Shown here piece after piece: positions 1 through 6,691 of a stretch of 8,276 nt of DNA. The notes below the pieces were generated by a model. The model saw nothing but the letters and a program-made list of their open reading frames with translations, did no database searches and was not told the origin of the DNA. Source of the DNA: CBDUBS01 sp965365445 (GTDB lineage Bacteria; Bacteroidota; Rhodothermia; Rhodothermales; DASSAV01); contig CBDUBS010000165.1 in the NCBI GenBank assembly GCA_965365445.1, positions 1 to 8,276 of the forward strand, given 5' to 3'. Positions within the stretch are counted from its first letter, which is position 1. Each line of letters starts with the position of its first letter. A program made the position numbers and the translations under genes.

Positions 1-1259
1 ATAGCGTGCGCACCATCGCCGACGCATTGCGGCAGGCCGGGTACCGAACGTACATGTCCGGCAAGTGGCACATCGGCGAGTCGCCGGAGAACTGGCCGCG
101 ACGGCACGGCTTCGACCGCTACTTCGGCCTCATCAGCGGGGCTACTTCGTATTTCGAACTCCTTCACGAGAAGAACCATACCCGACAAATGGTGTTGGAG
201 GATGATCTCTGGACGCCGCCGGACTCCGGCTACTACGCCACCGACGCCTACACCGATTACGCGGTGGAGCGCATCCGGGAGCACGCCGGCGCCGAGCCGG
301 AGCGTCCGTTCTTCCTTTACCTGGCGTACACCGCTCCGCATTTTCCGCTGCACGCCCTCCCGGAGGACCTGGCCCGGTACCGGGGCCGCTACGATACGGG
401 CTGGGATAGCCTCCGCGCCGAACGATACGCCCGCATGAAAGCCCGGGGCATCCTTACGGACGAATACGGGCTGGCAGGGCGCCCCGAGCAGGTACCGGCC
501 TGGGCCGGCATCGCGAATCAGACGGAGTGGGCGACGTTCATGGAGATTTACGCCGCCATGGTCGACCGGATGGATCAGGGCATCGGCCGGGTGCTGACGG
601 CGCTGGAAGAAACCGGCGAGCTGGATAACACCCTCATCCTGTTCCTCTCCGACAATGGCGCGTGTCCCGAGAGTGTTGAAGCTCGGGGGCTGAACGATCC
701 GAACGCCCCGCCCGGGGGTCGGGGATCGTATCTGGCCTACAAGGAGCCCTGGGCGTATGCTTCCAACACCCCGTTCCGGCTCTACAAAAACTGGCTGCAC
801 GAAGGGGGCATCAATACCCCGATGATCGCCTACTGGCCGAAGGGCATTCGCAACCCCGGCGCCTTTACCAACGAGGTCGGGCACATCATCGACCTCATGC
901 CGACGGCGCTGGACCTGGCCGGGGCCGCAGCCATACCGGCGCAGAAAAGCTGGAACGTATTTTCGCTCGAAGGCCGGAGCCTGGCCCCGATACTCCGGGG
1001 CGAACCCGCCGCCGAACGGGGCAAGCTCTACTGGGCCTACGGCGGCAGCGCCGCCATGCGCGACGACGACTGGAAGCTGGTGTACGACGGCCGCCGCGCT
1101 CGCCGGTGGGAGTTGTACAACCTGGCGACCGACCCGACCGAAATGAACGACCTCGCAAGCAAGCACCCGGATCGGGTCGCCTCGATGCAGGCGGCGTGGC
1201 ATACCTGGGCCGAGCGGGTGGGCGCGGAAGAGGCCGCGCTTACCGTAACGACGCCGTAA
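1..1259 (+). CDS. Sulfatase (arylsulfatase type, S1 family), 5'-partial
   Basis: Hydrolyses a sulfate ester, probably on a sulfated glycan or aryl substrate; the exact substrate cannot be read from sequence. The frame is open to the left edge, and the GTG at position 6 is an internal valine codon (context SVRTIADAL), so the true start is outside. Visible active-site motifs, numbering from that GTG: GKWHIG (Lys20, His22), APHFPLH (His112), SDNGA (Asp216, Asn217, metal ligands) and YKNWLHEGG (Lys261). These match in order and spacing the C-terminal three quarters of Pseudomonas AtsA-type sulfatases. The Cys/Ser-x-Pro-x-Arg motif that carries the formylglycine residue should lie roughly 60-70 residues upstream and is not visible, so the maturation type cannot be judged. 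The C-terminal subdomain is complete, with the typical MRDDDWKLVYDG and LYNLATDPTEMNDLA segments. The gene converges on the ABC-F gene with only 4 bp between stops. Such enzymes are usually exported, but the signal peptide would also be off-window. Family call is certain; SulfAtlas subfamily S1_4 is my guess. Confidence 0.95.
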   Translation, partial: SVRTIADALRQAGYRTYMSGKWHIGESPENWPRRHGFDRYFGLISGATSYFELLHEKNHTRQMVLEDDLWTPPDSGYYATDAYTDYAVERIREHAGAEPERPFFLYLAYTAPHFPLHALPEDLARYRGRYDTGWDSLRAERYARMKARGILTDEYGLAGRPEQVPAWAGIANQTEWATFMEIYAAMVDRMDQGIGRVLTALEETGELDNTLILFLSDNGACPESVEARGLNDPNAPPGGRGSYLAYKEPWAYASNTPFRLYKNWLHEGGINTPMIAYWPKGIRNPGAFTNEVGHIIDLMPTALDLAGAAAIPAQKSWNVFSLEGRSLAPILRGEPAAERGKLYWAYGGSAAMRDDDWKLVYDGRRARRWELYNLATDPTEMNDLASKHPDRVASMQAAWHTWAERVGAEEAALTVTTP

Positions 1260-1263
1260 CGGC

Positions 1264-3141
1264 TCATGCCATCTCGGCCAGCTCCGCCCAGCGGCCGAGG
1301 TCCTGGTCGATCTCCTCGCCGAGGGTTTTCAACTCCGCGAGCAGCGCCTGTATGGCTTCGTAGTCCGAGGTTTCGGTGGAAAGACGCTCCTCGAGGGCCG
1401 CTTTGCGGTTCTCGGCTTCAGCGATGCGGGCTTCGAGCGTTTCCATTTCCCGGCGCTCCCTGGAACTGAGCCGCCGGGGGGCCGGGGGCGTATCCGGTGC
1501 CGGAGACTTCGCGGCCGCCGGGCGAGGAATCGGCTCCGCGGCAGGCTCCCGGATTTCCAGGAAAGCGGTGTAGCTGCCCGGGTACTCCCGGAGCCGTCCC
1601 TCCCCCTCGAAATGGAACAGGTGCTCCACGGTGCGGTCGAGGAAGTACCGATCGTGCGTGACCACGACGAGGCACCCGTCGAACGAATCCAGGTAGTCCT
1701 CGAGCGCCATCAGGGTCGGGATGTCCAGGTCGTTCGTCGGCTCGTCGAGCAGGAGCACGTTGGGCGCCCCCATCAGTACCCGGAGCAGGTACAGGCGTCG
1801 CCGCTCGCCGCCGGAGAGCTTGCCGATAGGGGTATACTGGAGTGGAGCGGGAAACAGGAATCGCTCCAGCATCTGCCCGGCCGAGATAAGCGTTCCGTCG
1901 GCCGTGCGGATGTGCTCCGCTACGTCCCGGATGTAGTCGATCACCCGCTTTTCGTCCTCCAGGGCGCGGCTTTCCTGATCGTAGTATCCGATGACCACGG
2001 TTTGTCCGCGCTCCACCGTACCGGCGTCCGGCTCCGTGCGCCCGGCTATCAGGTCCAGCAAGGTGGTTTTTCCGGCTCCGTTCGGACCGATGATGCCCAC
2101 GCGCTCGGCCCGTCCGAAGCGGTACGTGAACGGTTGCAGAACGGTTCGCCCGTCGTAACTTTTCGAGACGCCCTCCAGATCGACTACCTTTTTCCCGAGG
2201 CGTGTGCCGGCGGCGGTTAGCTCGATATTCCGCTCGGGGCGGTCCTCCGGCCCGTCGATCAGGGCGCGGGCGCGTTCGACGTGGGCTTTCTGTTTGGTGG
2301 CGCGGGCGCGGGCGCCGCGTTGCAGCCATGCCAGCTCGCGGCGGACGAGCCCCGCCCGCCGGTCGGCTTCGGCCTCGCGCTGGAGCGCCTGTTCCGCTTT
2401 CTTTTCGAGGTAATACGTGTAGTTGCCTTCGAATCGCCGGACCGACCCCTTCTCTATCTCCAGCATACGGTTCGTAACCCGGTCGAGGAAGTACCGGTCG
2501 TGCGTTACGAGCAACAAAGCGCCGCTGTAGCGGGCCAGATAGGTTTCGAGCCACCCGATGGTTTCGGCGTCCAGATGGTTCGTCGGCTCGTCGAGGATGA
2601 GCAAATCCGGGCGAAGTACCAGGGCGCGGGCCAGTGCAACCCGCTTCCGGCGGCCGCCCGAAAGCGTGCCGACGAGCGCGTCCGTATCGGAAATGCCGAG
2701 GCGGTCCAGGACGGCTTTGGCATTGGCCTCCAACTCCCAACCGCCCGTTACGTCGAGCCGGTGAGCCAGTTCGGTCACCCGGGCCACCAGGCGTTCGCTG
2801 GAGCCACCGGACCGCTCCAGTGCGTGTACGGCGGCTTCATAGTCGTGCAGCAGGCGGAGCTTTTCGCTCCCCTGATCGAACACGGCATCCAGAACCGTCT
2901 GCTCGGCATCGAAGACGGGGTTCTGGGGAAGGTACGCCAGGGTAATTGCCCCCGCACGGGTTATCAGGCCGCTATCGGGCGGCTCGATGCCGGCCACGAT
3001 GCGGAGCAGGGTCGTCTTACCCGATCCGTTCGCCCCGATGATGCCCATCTTCTCGTCGTGTTCCAGCCCGAAGCTGATTCGTTCGAGCAGGGTTTTCATC
3101 CCGTAATGCTTCGTTACCGCGTCGAGTGCGAGGACGTTCAT
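1264..3141 (-). CDS. uup: ABC-F family ATPase, Uup type
   Basis: Soluble twin-ATPase of the ABC-F family, which has no membrane domain. Family members act on ribosomes (translation factors, ribosome protection); Uup itself is linked to ribosome function and branched-DNA transactions. The 625 residues match the usual Uup length (E. coli 635). Domains: ABC1 with Walker A GANGSGKTT (36-44), signature LSGGR (160-164), Walker B/D-loop LLILDEPTNHLD (180-191) and switch His214; a charged interdomain linker (about 240-310) that would contact the ribosomal P-site tRNA; ABC2 with GPNGAGKT (352-359), LSGGERRR (442-449), LLLDEPTNDLD (463-473) and His496; a Pro/Ala-rich spacer (532-556); and a C-terminal coiled coil (about 560-620) diagnostic of Uup rather than EttA. 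All catalytic residues are intact in both halves. The ATG at 3139-3141 begins directly with the ABC1 beta strand; no clear Shine-Dalgarno is present. It is transcribed divergently from the lipoprotein gene at 3296. Symbol is by architecture; antibiotic resistance is not implied. Confidence 0.95.
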   Translation of the reverse strand: MNVLALDAVTKHYGMKTLLERISFGLEHDEKMGIIGANGSGKTTLLRIVAGIEPPDSGLITRAGAITLAYLPQNPVFDAEQTVLDAVFDQGSEKLRLLHDYEAAVHALERSGGSSERLVARVTELAHRLDVTGGWELEANAKAVLDRLGISDTDALVGTLSGGRRKRVALARALVLRPDLLILDEPTNHLDAETIGWLETYLARYSGALLLVTHDRYFLDRVTNRMLEIEKGSVRRFEGNYTYYLEKKAEQALQREAEADRRAGLVRRELAWLQRGARARATKQKAHVERARALIDGPEDRPERNIELTAAGTRLGKKVVDLEGVSKSYDGRTVLQPFTYRFGRAERVGIIGPNGAGKTTLLDLIAGRTEPDAGTVERGQTVVIGYYDQESRALEDEKRVIDYIRDVAEHIRTADGTLISAGQMLERFLFPAPLQYTPIGKLSGGERRRLYLLRVLMGAPNVLLLDEPTNDLDIPTLMALEDYLDSFDGCLVVVTHDRYFLDRTVEHLFHFEGEGRLREYPGSYTAFLEIREPAAEPIPRPAAAKSPAPDTPPAPRRLSSRERREMETLEARIAEAENRKAALEERLSTETSDYEAIQALLAELKTLGEEIDQDLGRWAELAEMA

Positions 3142-3295
3142 AGTGCTGGAAGTTCAAAAGGGTAGAGCGGGAAACATAGGGGAATTACAGGAATATCGGA
3201 AGGAGAGCGGTACGGGCGCTTCCTCTGCCGTTCCGCCGCCTACCAGCAGCGAAGCGGCGGTGTGGGCGCATTCAATAAACCTCGACGTATTTCAT
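3142..3295. promoter_or_regulatory. Divergent intergenic region, likely two promoters
   Basis: This 154-bp gap separates the divergent ABC-F (-) and lipoprotein (+) genes, so it must hold promoters for both. On the minus strand, TATGTTTC (3171-3178 complement) matches 7 of 8 positions of the Bacteroidota -7 consensus TAnnTTTG, about 30 bp before the ABC-F start; I see no good -33 element. A perfect 7-bp GC stem, CCGCCGC (3233-3239) with GCGGCGG (3254-3260) and a 14-nt loop, lies in the middle. The stretch just before 3296 is AT-richer than its surroundings (TTCAATAAAC, GTATTTCATATG). No operator could be assigned. Confidence 0.3.
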
Positions 3296-4123
3296 ATGAA
3301 AGGGATGGTATGGGCGGCCTTGCTGGCGGTTCTGGCCGGGGCCGGATGCACGGATGGACATGGAGAAGGCAGCCGCTCCGGACCTCCGGAAACCGAGCGC
3401 ATCCTGGCGGAGGCGACGGAGCGCATCGAGGCGTTCGCGCGGACGATGGACGAGGCCCTGCACCCGCTTCCCCTGTTGACGGCCCGCGAGGAGCAGGCGC
3501 TTCGCCGGTACCCCAACCGCGTACAACTCGAACGAGCCCGCACCCTCGGCGTGCCGCGAGCCGGCGATACCGATCGGCTGCTCCGGGAGGGCCGCCTGGT
3601 GCGGCTGGAGGATAGCACGGCGTACTGGGTTGTTCGCGAACTGGATTTCTCGGAACCGCTGCTCACTCCGGACGCCGTAGCCCTGCTGACGGAAATCGGG
3701 CAGAGGTTTCAGGAAGAACTGGACGGTCTGGGTCTGCCGCCCCTGCGCCTCGAGGTGACCTCGGCGCTGCGTTCGGCGGCCATGCAGGCCCGGCTGCGGC
3801 AGCAGAACGCCAATGCCACCCGGGAGGTAAGCACGCACGAGTACGGAACGACGTTCGACCTGGCGTACAACGGCTTCACGGCGCCCGCGCAGCCGGCCCT
3901 CTGGCTGGATGCCGGGGACGAAACCTGGCTTCAGCCCTTCTTGGCCCGTCATACCGAAGCGCTCATCGAGCGGGCCGCCGGCCGGCGGTCGCACGAGCTC
4001 AAGGCCCTTCTGGGAAAGGTGCTGGCCGACATGCAATCCGAAGGCAAAGTGATGGTCACCCTGGAAGAACGGCAGCCGGTTTTCCACATGACGGTGGCCA
4101 AGCGGCTTGCCGGCCCGCCCTGA
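3296..4123 (+). CDS. Predicted lipoprotein, DUF5715 / M15-like carboxypeptidase fold
   Basis: Probable envelope-anchored metallopeptidase-like protein of 275 residues. The ATG at 3296 is chosen because it begins a lipoprotein signal peptide: Lys2, a hydrophobic run WAALLAVLAGAG, then Cys18 as the acylation site (the -3 Gly is atypical). The frame stays open upstream to 3143, but that extension is non-hydrophobic and would bury the signal. The mature protein has a charged helical region (about 25-120), then a segment reminiscent of peptidase M15/VanY proteins: SALRS...Q (Arg159, Gln164), STHEYGTTFD (His181, Asp188) and near the C-terminus VFHMTV (His264). In M15 enzymes the equivalent SxHxxGxAxD motif and the late His bind zinc, so His181, Asp188 and His264 are the expected ligands. 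The same pattern (LR..N.NA, S.HE.G.xFD) occurs in DUF5715 proteins of Bacteroidota. Cleavage of peptidoglycan stem peptides is an inference; a non-catalytic role is possible. It ends directly against the stop codon of the opposing gene. Confidence 0.8.
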   Translation: MKGMVWAALLAVLAGAGCTDGHGEGSRSGPPETERILAEATERIEAFARTMDEALHPLPLLTAREEQALRRYPNRVQLERARTLGVPRAGDTDRLLREGRLVRLEDSTAYWVVRELDFSEPLLTPDAVALLTEIGQRFQEELDGLGLPPLRLEVTSALRSAAMQARLRQQNANATREVSTHEYGTTFDLAYNGFTAPAQPALWLDAGDETWLQPFLARHTEALIERAAGRRSHELKALLGKVLADMQSEGKVMVTLEERQPVFHMTVAKRLAGPP

Positions 4124-4534
4124 CTACAGGATGCTCGAGCCCATGCCCTCGGTAAGCACCGATGTGGTTCGGGGGTCGTCGCCGAAGAAGATGGCGATCA
4201 GCTTGCCCCGGCGGAATACTTTCGGCTTGTCCTCCGCGCCCATCTGGTTCATGTTGATGCGCGAGGCATCGAAGGAGGCGCCGGTTTCGCTTTCGTACTC
4301 GAATACATGAAGCGTGCCCCCGCTCATCACGTCGTACGATTGCCCGGGTTCGAGTAAAAAAGGCTGCGTGATCGGGCCGTTGGACATCAGGTTGACCCGC
4401 TTGCTTCGCAAGTACGAAACCAGTTCGGCGGTGGTCTCGAAGGCGGGCTTTTTGGTGGAGCGGCTGCTCGTGCATCCGGTCCAGAGCGGGATGCACACGG
4501 CCAGAGCCGTAGCGACTAGGAGAAAGCGACGCAT
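4124..4534 (-). CDS. Small predicted lipoprotein of unknown function
   Basis: A 136-residue protein with a lipoprotein signal: Met-Arg-Arg, a hydrophobic stretch FLLVATALAVCIPLW, then TGC with the lipobox Cys at residue 20. The remainder is a small alpha/beta domain containing a short helix (TTAELVSYLRSK), a beta-rich centre (LHVFEYES) and a C-terminal strand KLIAIFFGDD followed by a helix. Envelope proteins with this style (a VFEY-like strand, later an IxxFFGDD-like strand) recur in Bacteroidota-type genomes, but I cannot name a family or function. The ATG at 4532-4534 gives a standard signal peptide. A longer in-frame start (GTG at 4595-4597) would overlap the lysS stop as GTGA and add 21 residues ahead of the signal; that overlap suggests translational coupling, but the extension looks less like a real N-terminus. 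The gene is probably cotranscribed after lysS, 59 bp downstream. Its stop abuts that of the convergent lipoprotein gene with no intervening base. Confidence 0.75.
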   Translation of the reverse strand: MRRFLLVATALAVCIPLWTGCTSSRSTKKPAFETTAELVSYLRSKRVNLMSNGPITQPFLLEPGQSYDVMSGGTLHVFEYESETGASFDASRINMNQMGAEDKPKVFRRGKLIAIFFGDDPRTTSVLTEGMGSSIL

Positions 4535-4593
4535 GGGGGAGATCCGGTTGGTGGAAGGCGTTCGGATGTACAACGAATGCCGCCGCATCCGGT

Positions 4594-6165
4594 TCACCGG
4601 GGCGTTTCATCCGGTTCCACGGGAGCGCCCTCCGGCCGCTCCGTCGTTTCCGGGCGGAGCTGCGGAAACAGGATGACGTCCCGGATGGAATCCTGGTTTG
4701 TCAGGATCATGGCCAGCCGGTCGATGCCGATGCCGAGGCCGGCCGTAGGCGGCATACCGTACTCCAGCGCCCGGAGGAAATCCTCGTCCACCTGCATGGC
4801 TTCGTCGTCGCCTTCGGCCCGGAGCCGGGCCTGTTCCTCGAAGCGCCGCCGCTGGTCGGCCGGGTCGTTGAGTTCGCTGAAGGCGTTGCAGATCTCCTTG
4901 CCGTTGCAGATCACCTCGAACCGCTCCACCAGCCCCTCGCGGTCGCGGTGGCGCTTGGCCAGCGGGCTCAACTCCACCGGGTAATCCGTGATGAAGGTCG
5001 GCTGGAGGAGCGTCGGCTCGACGAATTCGCCGAAGATCTCATCGATCAGCTTGCCGGCGCCCATCGTGGAGTCCACGGAGAGGCCGAGCCGGCGGGCTGC
5101 ATCGGCGATTTCGTCGCGGGACTTTCCATACAGATCGCACCCCGTTTTTTCCTCGATCGCCGCGAGCAGCCCGATGCGTTTCCACGGGCGTCTGAAGGAG
5201 AGAACGTGCGAGCCGACCGGGATTTCGGTGGAGCCGTGAAGCGCGAGCGCCAGGTGCTCGACGAGCTCCTCGACGAGGTCCATCATCCATACGTAGTCTT
5301 TATAGGCTACGTACAGCTCCATCATGGTAAACTCCGGGTTGTGAAACCGGGAGAGCCCTTCGTTGCGGAAGTCCTTCGAAATCTCGTACACCCCGTCGAA
5401 CCCGCCCACGATGAGGCGCTTCAGGTAGAGCTCGGTCGCGATGCGCAGAAACAGCCGGGTATCCAGCGCATTGTGGTGGGTTACGAAGGGGCGGGCCGCC
5501 GCGCCGCCGTACAACGGCTGGAGGACCGGCGTTTCCACCTCCACATACCCGCGCTCGTCCAGGAACCGGCGCATGGCGGTAATCAGCCGGGCGCGGTCGC
5601 GGAATACGTCGCGCACTTCCGGGTTTACGATGAGGTCCACATAGCGCCGGCGGTACCGGAATTCCTTATCGGTAACCTCGTTGAAGGTCCGCCCGTCCTG
5701 CTCCTTGACGACCGGCAAGGGCCGAAGGGATTTGGCGAGCAGCACCAGCCGCCGGGCGTGAAGCGTTACCTCGCCCATTTTGGTTCGGAACACAAACCCT
5801 TCTACCCCGACGATGTCGCCGATGTCGAGCAGTTTCTTGAATACCTCGTTGTAGAATCCCTCCGGCATGTCGTCGCGCTTGACGTACACCTGAATCGTAC
5901 CGGAGGAGTCCTGCAGGTCGAAGAAGGCGGCTTTGCCCATGATGCGTTTGGACATCATCCGCCCCGCCAGGGATACGTCCAGCCGCTCGGACGCCTCGCC
6001 CGATTCATCGGGCTGGTTGCGCTCGTCGTCGAAGCGCTCGAACAGGGGACCGGCGTGGGCCGTCACGTTCCACGCGTAGGGATACGGGTCGATGCCTCTG
6101 GCTTCGAGGGCTTCGCGCTCCTCACGGCGGCGGATTTCCTGATCGGTCGGCTCGTGGTGATGCAT
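4594..6165 (-). CDS. lysS: Lysyl-tRNA synthetase, class II
   Basis: Charges tRNA-Lys with lysine in the cytoplasm using ATP. The 523 residues are close to E. coli LysS (505). The order is canonical: an N-terminal helix (about 8-24), the OB-fold anticodon-binding domain (about 64-145, with MSKRIMGKAAFFDLQDSSG), then the class II catalytic core. Motif 1 lies around residues 190-215 (helix then VEVETPVL). It is followed by the lysine-pocket segment GGAAARPFVTHHNALD (220-235), motif 2 FRNEGLSRFHNPEFTMME (266-283) and motif 3 GLGIGIDRL (476-484) with its ATP-binding Arg483. The HDREGLVERFE and NGKEICNAFSELNDP stretches are also typical. After the usual end (ILFPQLRPE) there is an acidic, Pro-rich tail of about 17 residues that is dispensable-looking. 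The ATG at 6163-6165 has no Shine-Dalgarno. A 139-bp leader with a hairpin and paired repeats precedes it. The small lipoprotein gene follows. Confidence 0.98.
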   Translation of the reverse strand: MHHHEPTDQEIRRREEREALEARGIDPYPYAWNVTAHAGPLFERFDDERNQPDESGEASERLDVSLAGRMMSKRIMGKAAFFDLQDSSGTIQVYVKRDDMPEGFYNEVFKKLLDIGDIVGVEGFVFRTKMGEVTLHARRLVLLAKSLRPLPVVKEQDGRTFNEVTDKEFRYRRRYVDLIVNPEVRDVFRDRARLITAMRRFLDERGYVEVETPVLQPLYGGAAARPFVTHHNALDTRLFLRIATELYLKRLIVGGFDGVYEISKDFRNEGLSRFHNPEFTMMELYVAYKDYVWMMDLVEELVEHLALALHGSTEIPVGSHVLSFRRPWKRIGLLAAIEEKTGCDLYGKSRDEIADAARRLGLSVDSTMGAGKLIDEIFGEFVEPTLLQPTFITDYPVELSPLAKRHRDREGLVERFEVICNGKEICNAFSELNDPADQRRRFEEQARLRAEGDDEAMQVDEDFLRALEYGMPPTAGLGIGIDRLAMILTNQDSIRDVILFPQLRPETTERPEGAPVEPDETPR

Positions 6166-6212
6166 GGTCTATCTGAATCGGTAAGGCTCGGGGTGAAAAG
6201 AAAGCAAGGTAA

Positions 6213-6246
6213 CCACACCGGAGGGACATTTCCCGCACCGGATGGA
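6213..6246. repeat. Two near-identical 14-bp direct repeats in the lysS leader
   Basis: Copy 1 is CCACACCGGAGGGA (6213-6226) and copy 2 is CCGCACCGGATGGA (6233-6246); 12 of 14 bases are identical. Their starts are 20 bp apart, close to two helical turns. They sit between the upstream hairpin and the lysS start, just ahead (in the minus-strand sense) of a pyrimidine-rich stretch where a promoter would be expected. The spacing fits side-by-side binding of a regulator dimer, but chance in GC-rich DNA is not excluded. Confidence 0.4.
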
Positions 6247-6262
6247 CCCGGGGGGCCTACGC

Positions 6263-6300
6263 GGATCCGGTTTTCCCGCTTTTTCGTGAAAGCCGGGTCC
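6263..6300 (-). terminator. Hairpin after the 128-residue gene, probable terminator
   Basis: An inverted repeat of 16 base pairs, with one mismatch and two G-U pairs, joins 6263-6278 to 6285-6300 and closes a 6-nt loop (CTTTTT on the plus strand). It starts 4 bp after the minus-strand stop codon at 6305, the normal place for a terminator. On the minus strand no T-tract follows the stem, so it is not a textbook intrinsic terminator. It may act by hairpin alone or protect the 3' end, or fold as part of the lysS leader if transcription reads through. Confidence 0.5.
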
Positions 6301-6304
6301 TCCG

Positions 6305-6691
6305 TTAGCCGCGAGCAGGCATCTCCCGATCGAAATAGGCCAGAATGGCCAGCTTGAGCACCTTCTCCTGCTCCTCGATGGTCAGGTTCGGCGTGTCCGG
6401 CGTGGTGCGCTCCCAGATGATGCGTCCATCGGCGTCCAATCTGCCCCCGTAGTACAGTCCGAGCGCTTCGAAAGCTCGCCAGGCTCCTTCCATGATGAGG
6501 TCCTGTTTGGCCTCCTTGCGCAAGCCCGGCTGGTAACCCGTGCCGTTGACCTGCACCCCGATCAGGAACAGCATCGCTTCGATGCCGGCCTGTCGGTTGA
6601 AGCGGGCCTGGAACCATGCTTCCAGCGCCTGCCAGCGGGTATCGAGCGCGGCATCGTCGGACTGAAGCCACCGCTGAAGCGGGCCGCTCAT
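6305..6691 (-). CDS. Conserved-looking hypothetical protein, 128 residues
   Basis: Not recognised. The protein starts MSGPLQRWLQ; its ATG (6689-6691) overlaps the stop of the upstream gene as ATGA, which fixes the start and implies translational coupling. The frame is open further upstream to 6874, but that extension is Arg/Pro/Ala-rich shadow sequence inside the neighbouring gene. The predicted structure is largely helical: an amphipathic N-terminal helix (about 4-32), a well-packed central segment (IEAMLFLIGVQVNG, then EAKQDLIMEGAWRAFEALGLY), a short beta-like stretch (GRIIWERT) and a C-terminal helix (IEEQEKVLKLAILAYFD). There is no signal peptide or transmembrane helix, so it is probably cytoplasmic. 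The ordered, non-repetitive sequence suggests a real protein. It is likely cotranscribed with the 199-residue gene and ends just before the 6263-6300 hairpin. Interaction of the two products is inferred only from the overlap. Confidence 0.8.
   Translation of the reverse strand: MSGPLQRWLQSDDAALDTRWQALEAWFQARFNRQAGIEAMLFLIGVQVNGTGYQPGLRKEAKQDLIMEGAWRAFEALGLYYGGRLDADGRIIWERTTPDTPNLTIEEQEKVLKLAILAYFDREMPARG

Noticed and set aside
1418..2740. 440-codon minus-strand frame within the ABC-F gene in another phase
   Set aside because: Arg/Pro/Gly-rich out-of-frame translation typical of high-GC coding DNA; no domain and fully inside uup.
1264..3141. Antibiotic-resistance ABC-F (ribosomal protection)
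   Set aside because: The architecture, with a long Pro-rich spacer and C-terminal coiled coil, is that of housekeeping Uup. No extended resistance-type interdomain loop is evident.
2281..3165. 294-codon plus-strand frame opposite the ABC-F gene
   Set aside because: Shadow of the Uup-type gene, whose Walker and signature motifs are all intact on the minus strand.
3143..3295. N-terminal extension of the DUF5715-like lipoprotein from a GTG at 3143
   Set aside because: It would put 51 polar residues in front of a clear lipoprotein signal peptide and would start 2 bp from the divergent ABC-F start codon. The ATG at 3296 is the natural start.
6166..6304. T-box or other tRNA-sensing riboswitch in the lysS leader
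   Set aside because: No T-box consensus or specifier loop is visible, and T-boxes are essentially a Firmicutes/Actinobacteria feature. Only a single hairpin and short repeats are present.
4948..6357. Long 469-codon open frame on the plus strand, antisense to lysS
   Set aside because: Its product has no recognisable domain and mirrors the lysS codons. High GC3 on the coding strand keeps the antisense frame free of stops. LysS on the other strand is unambiguous.
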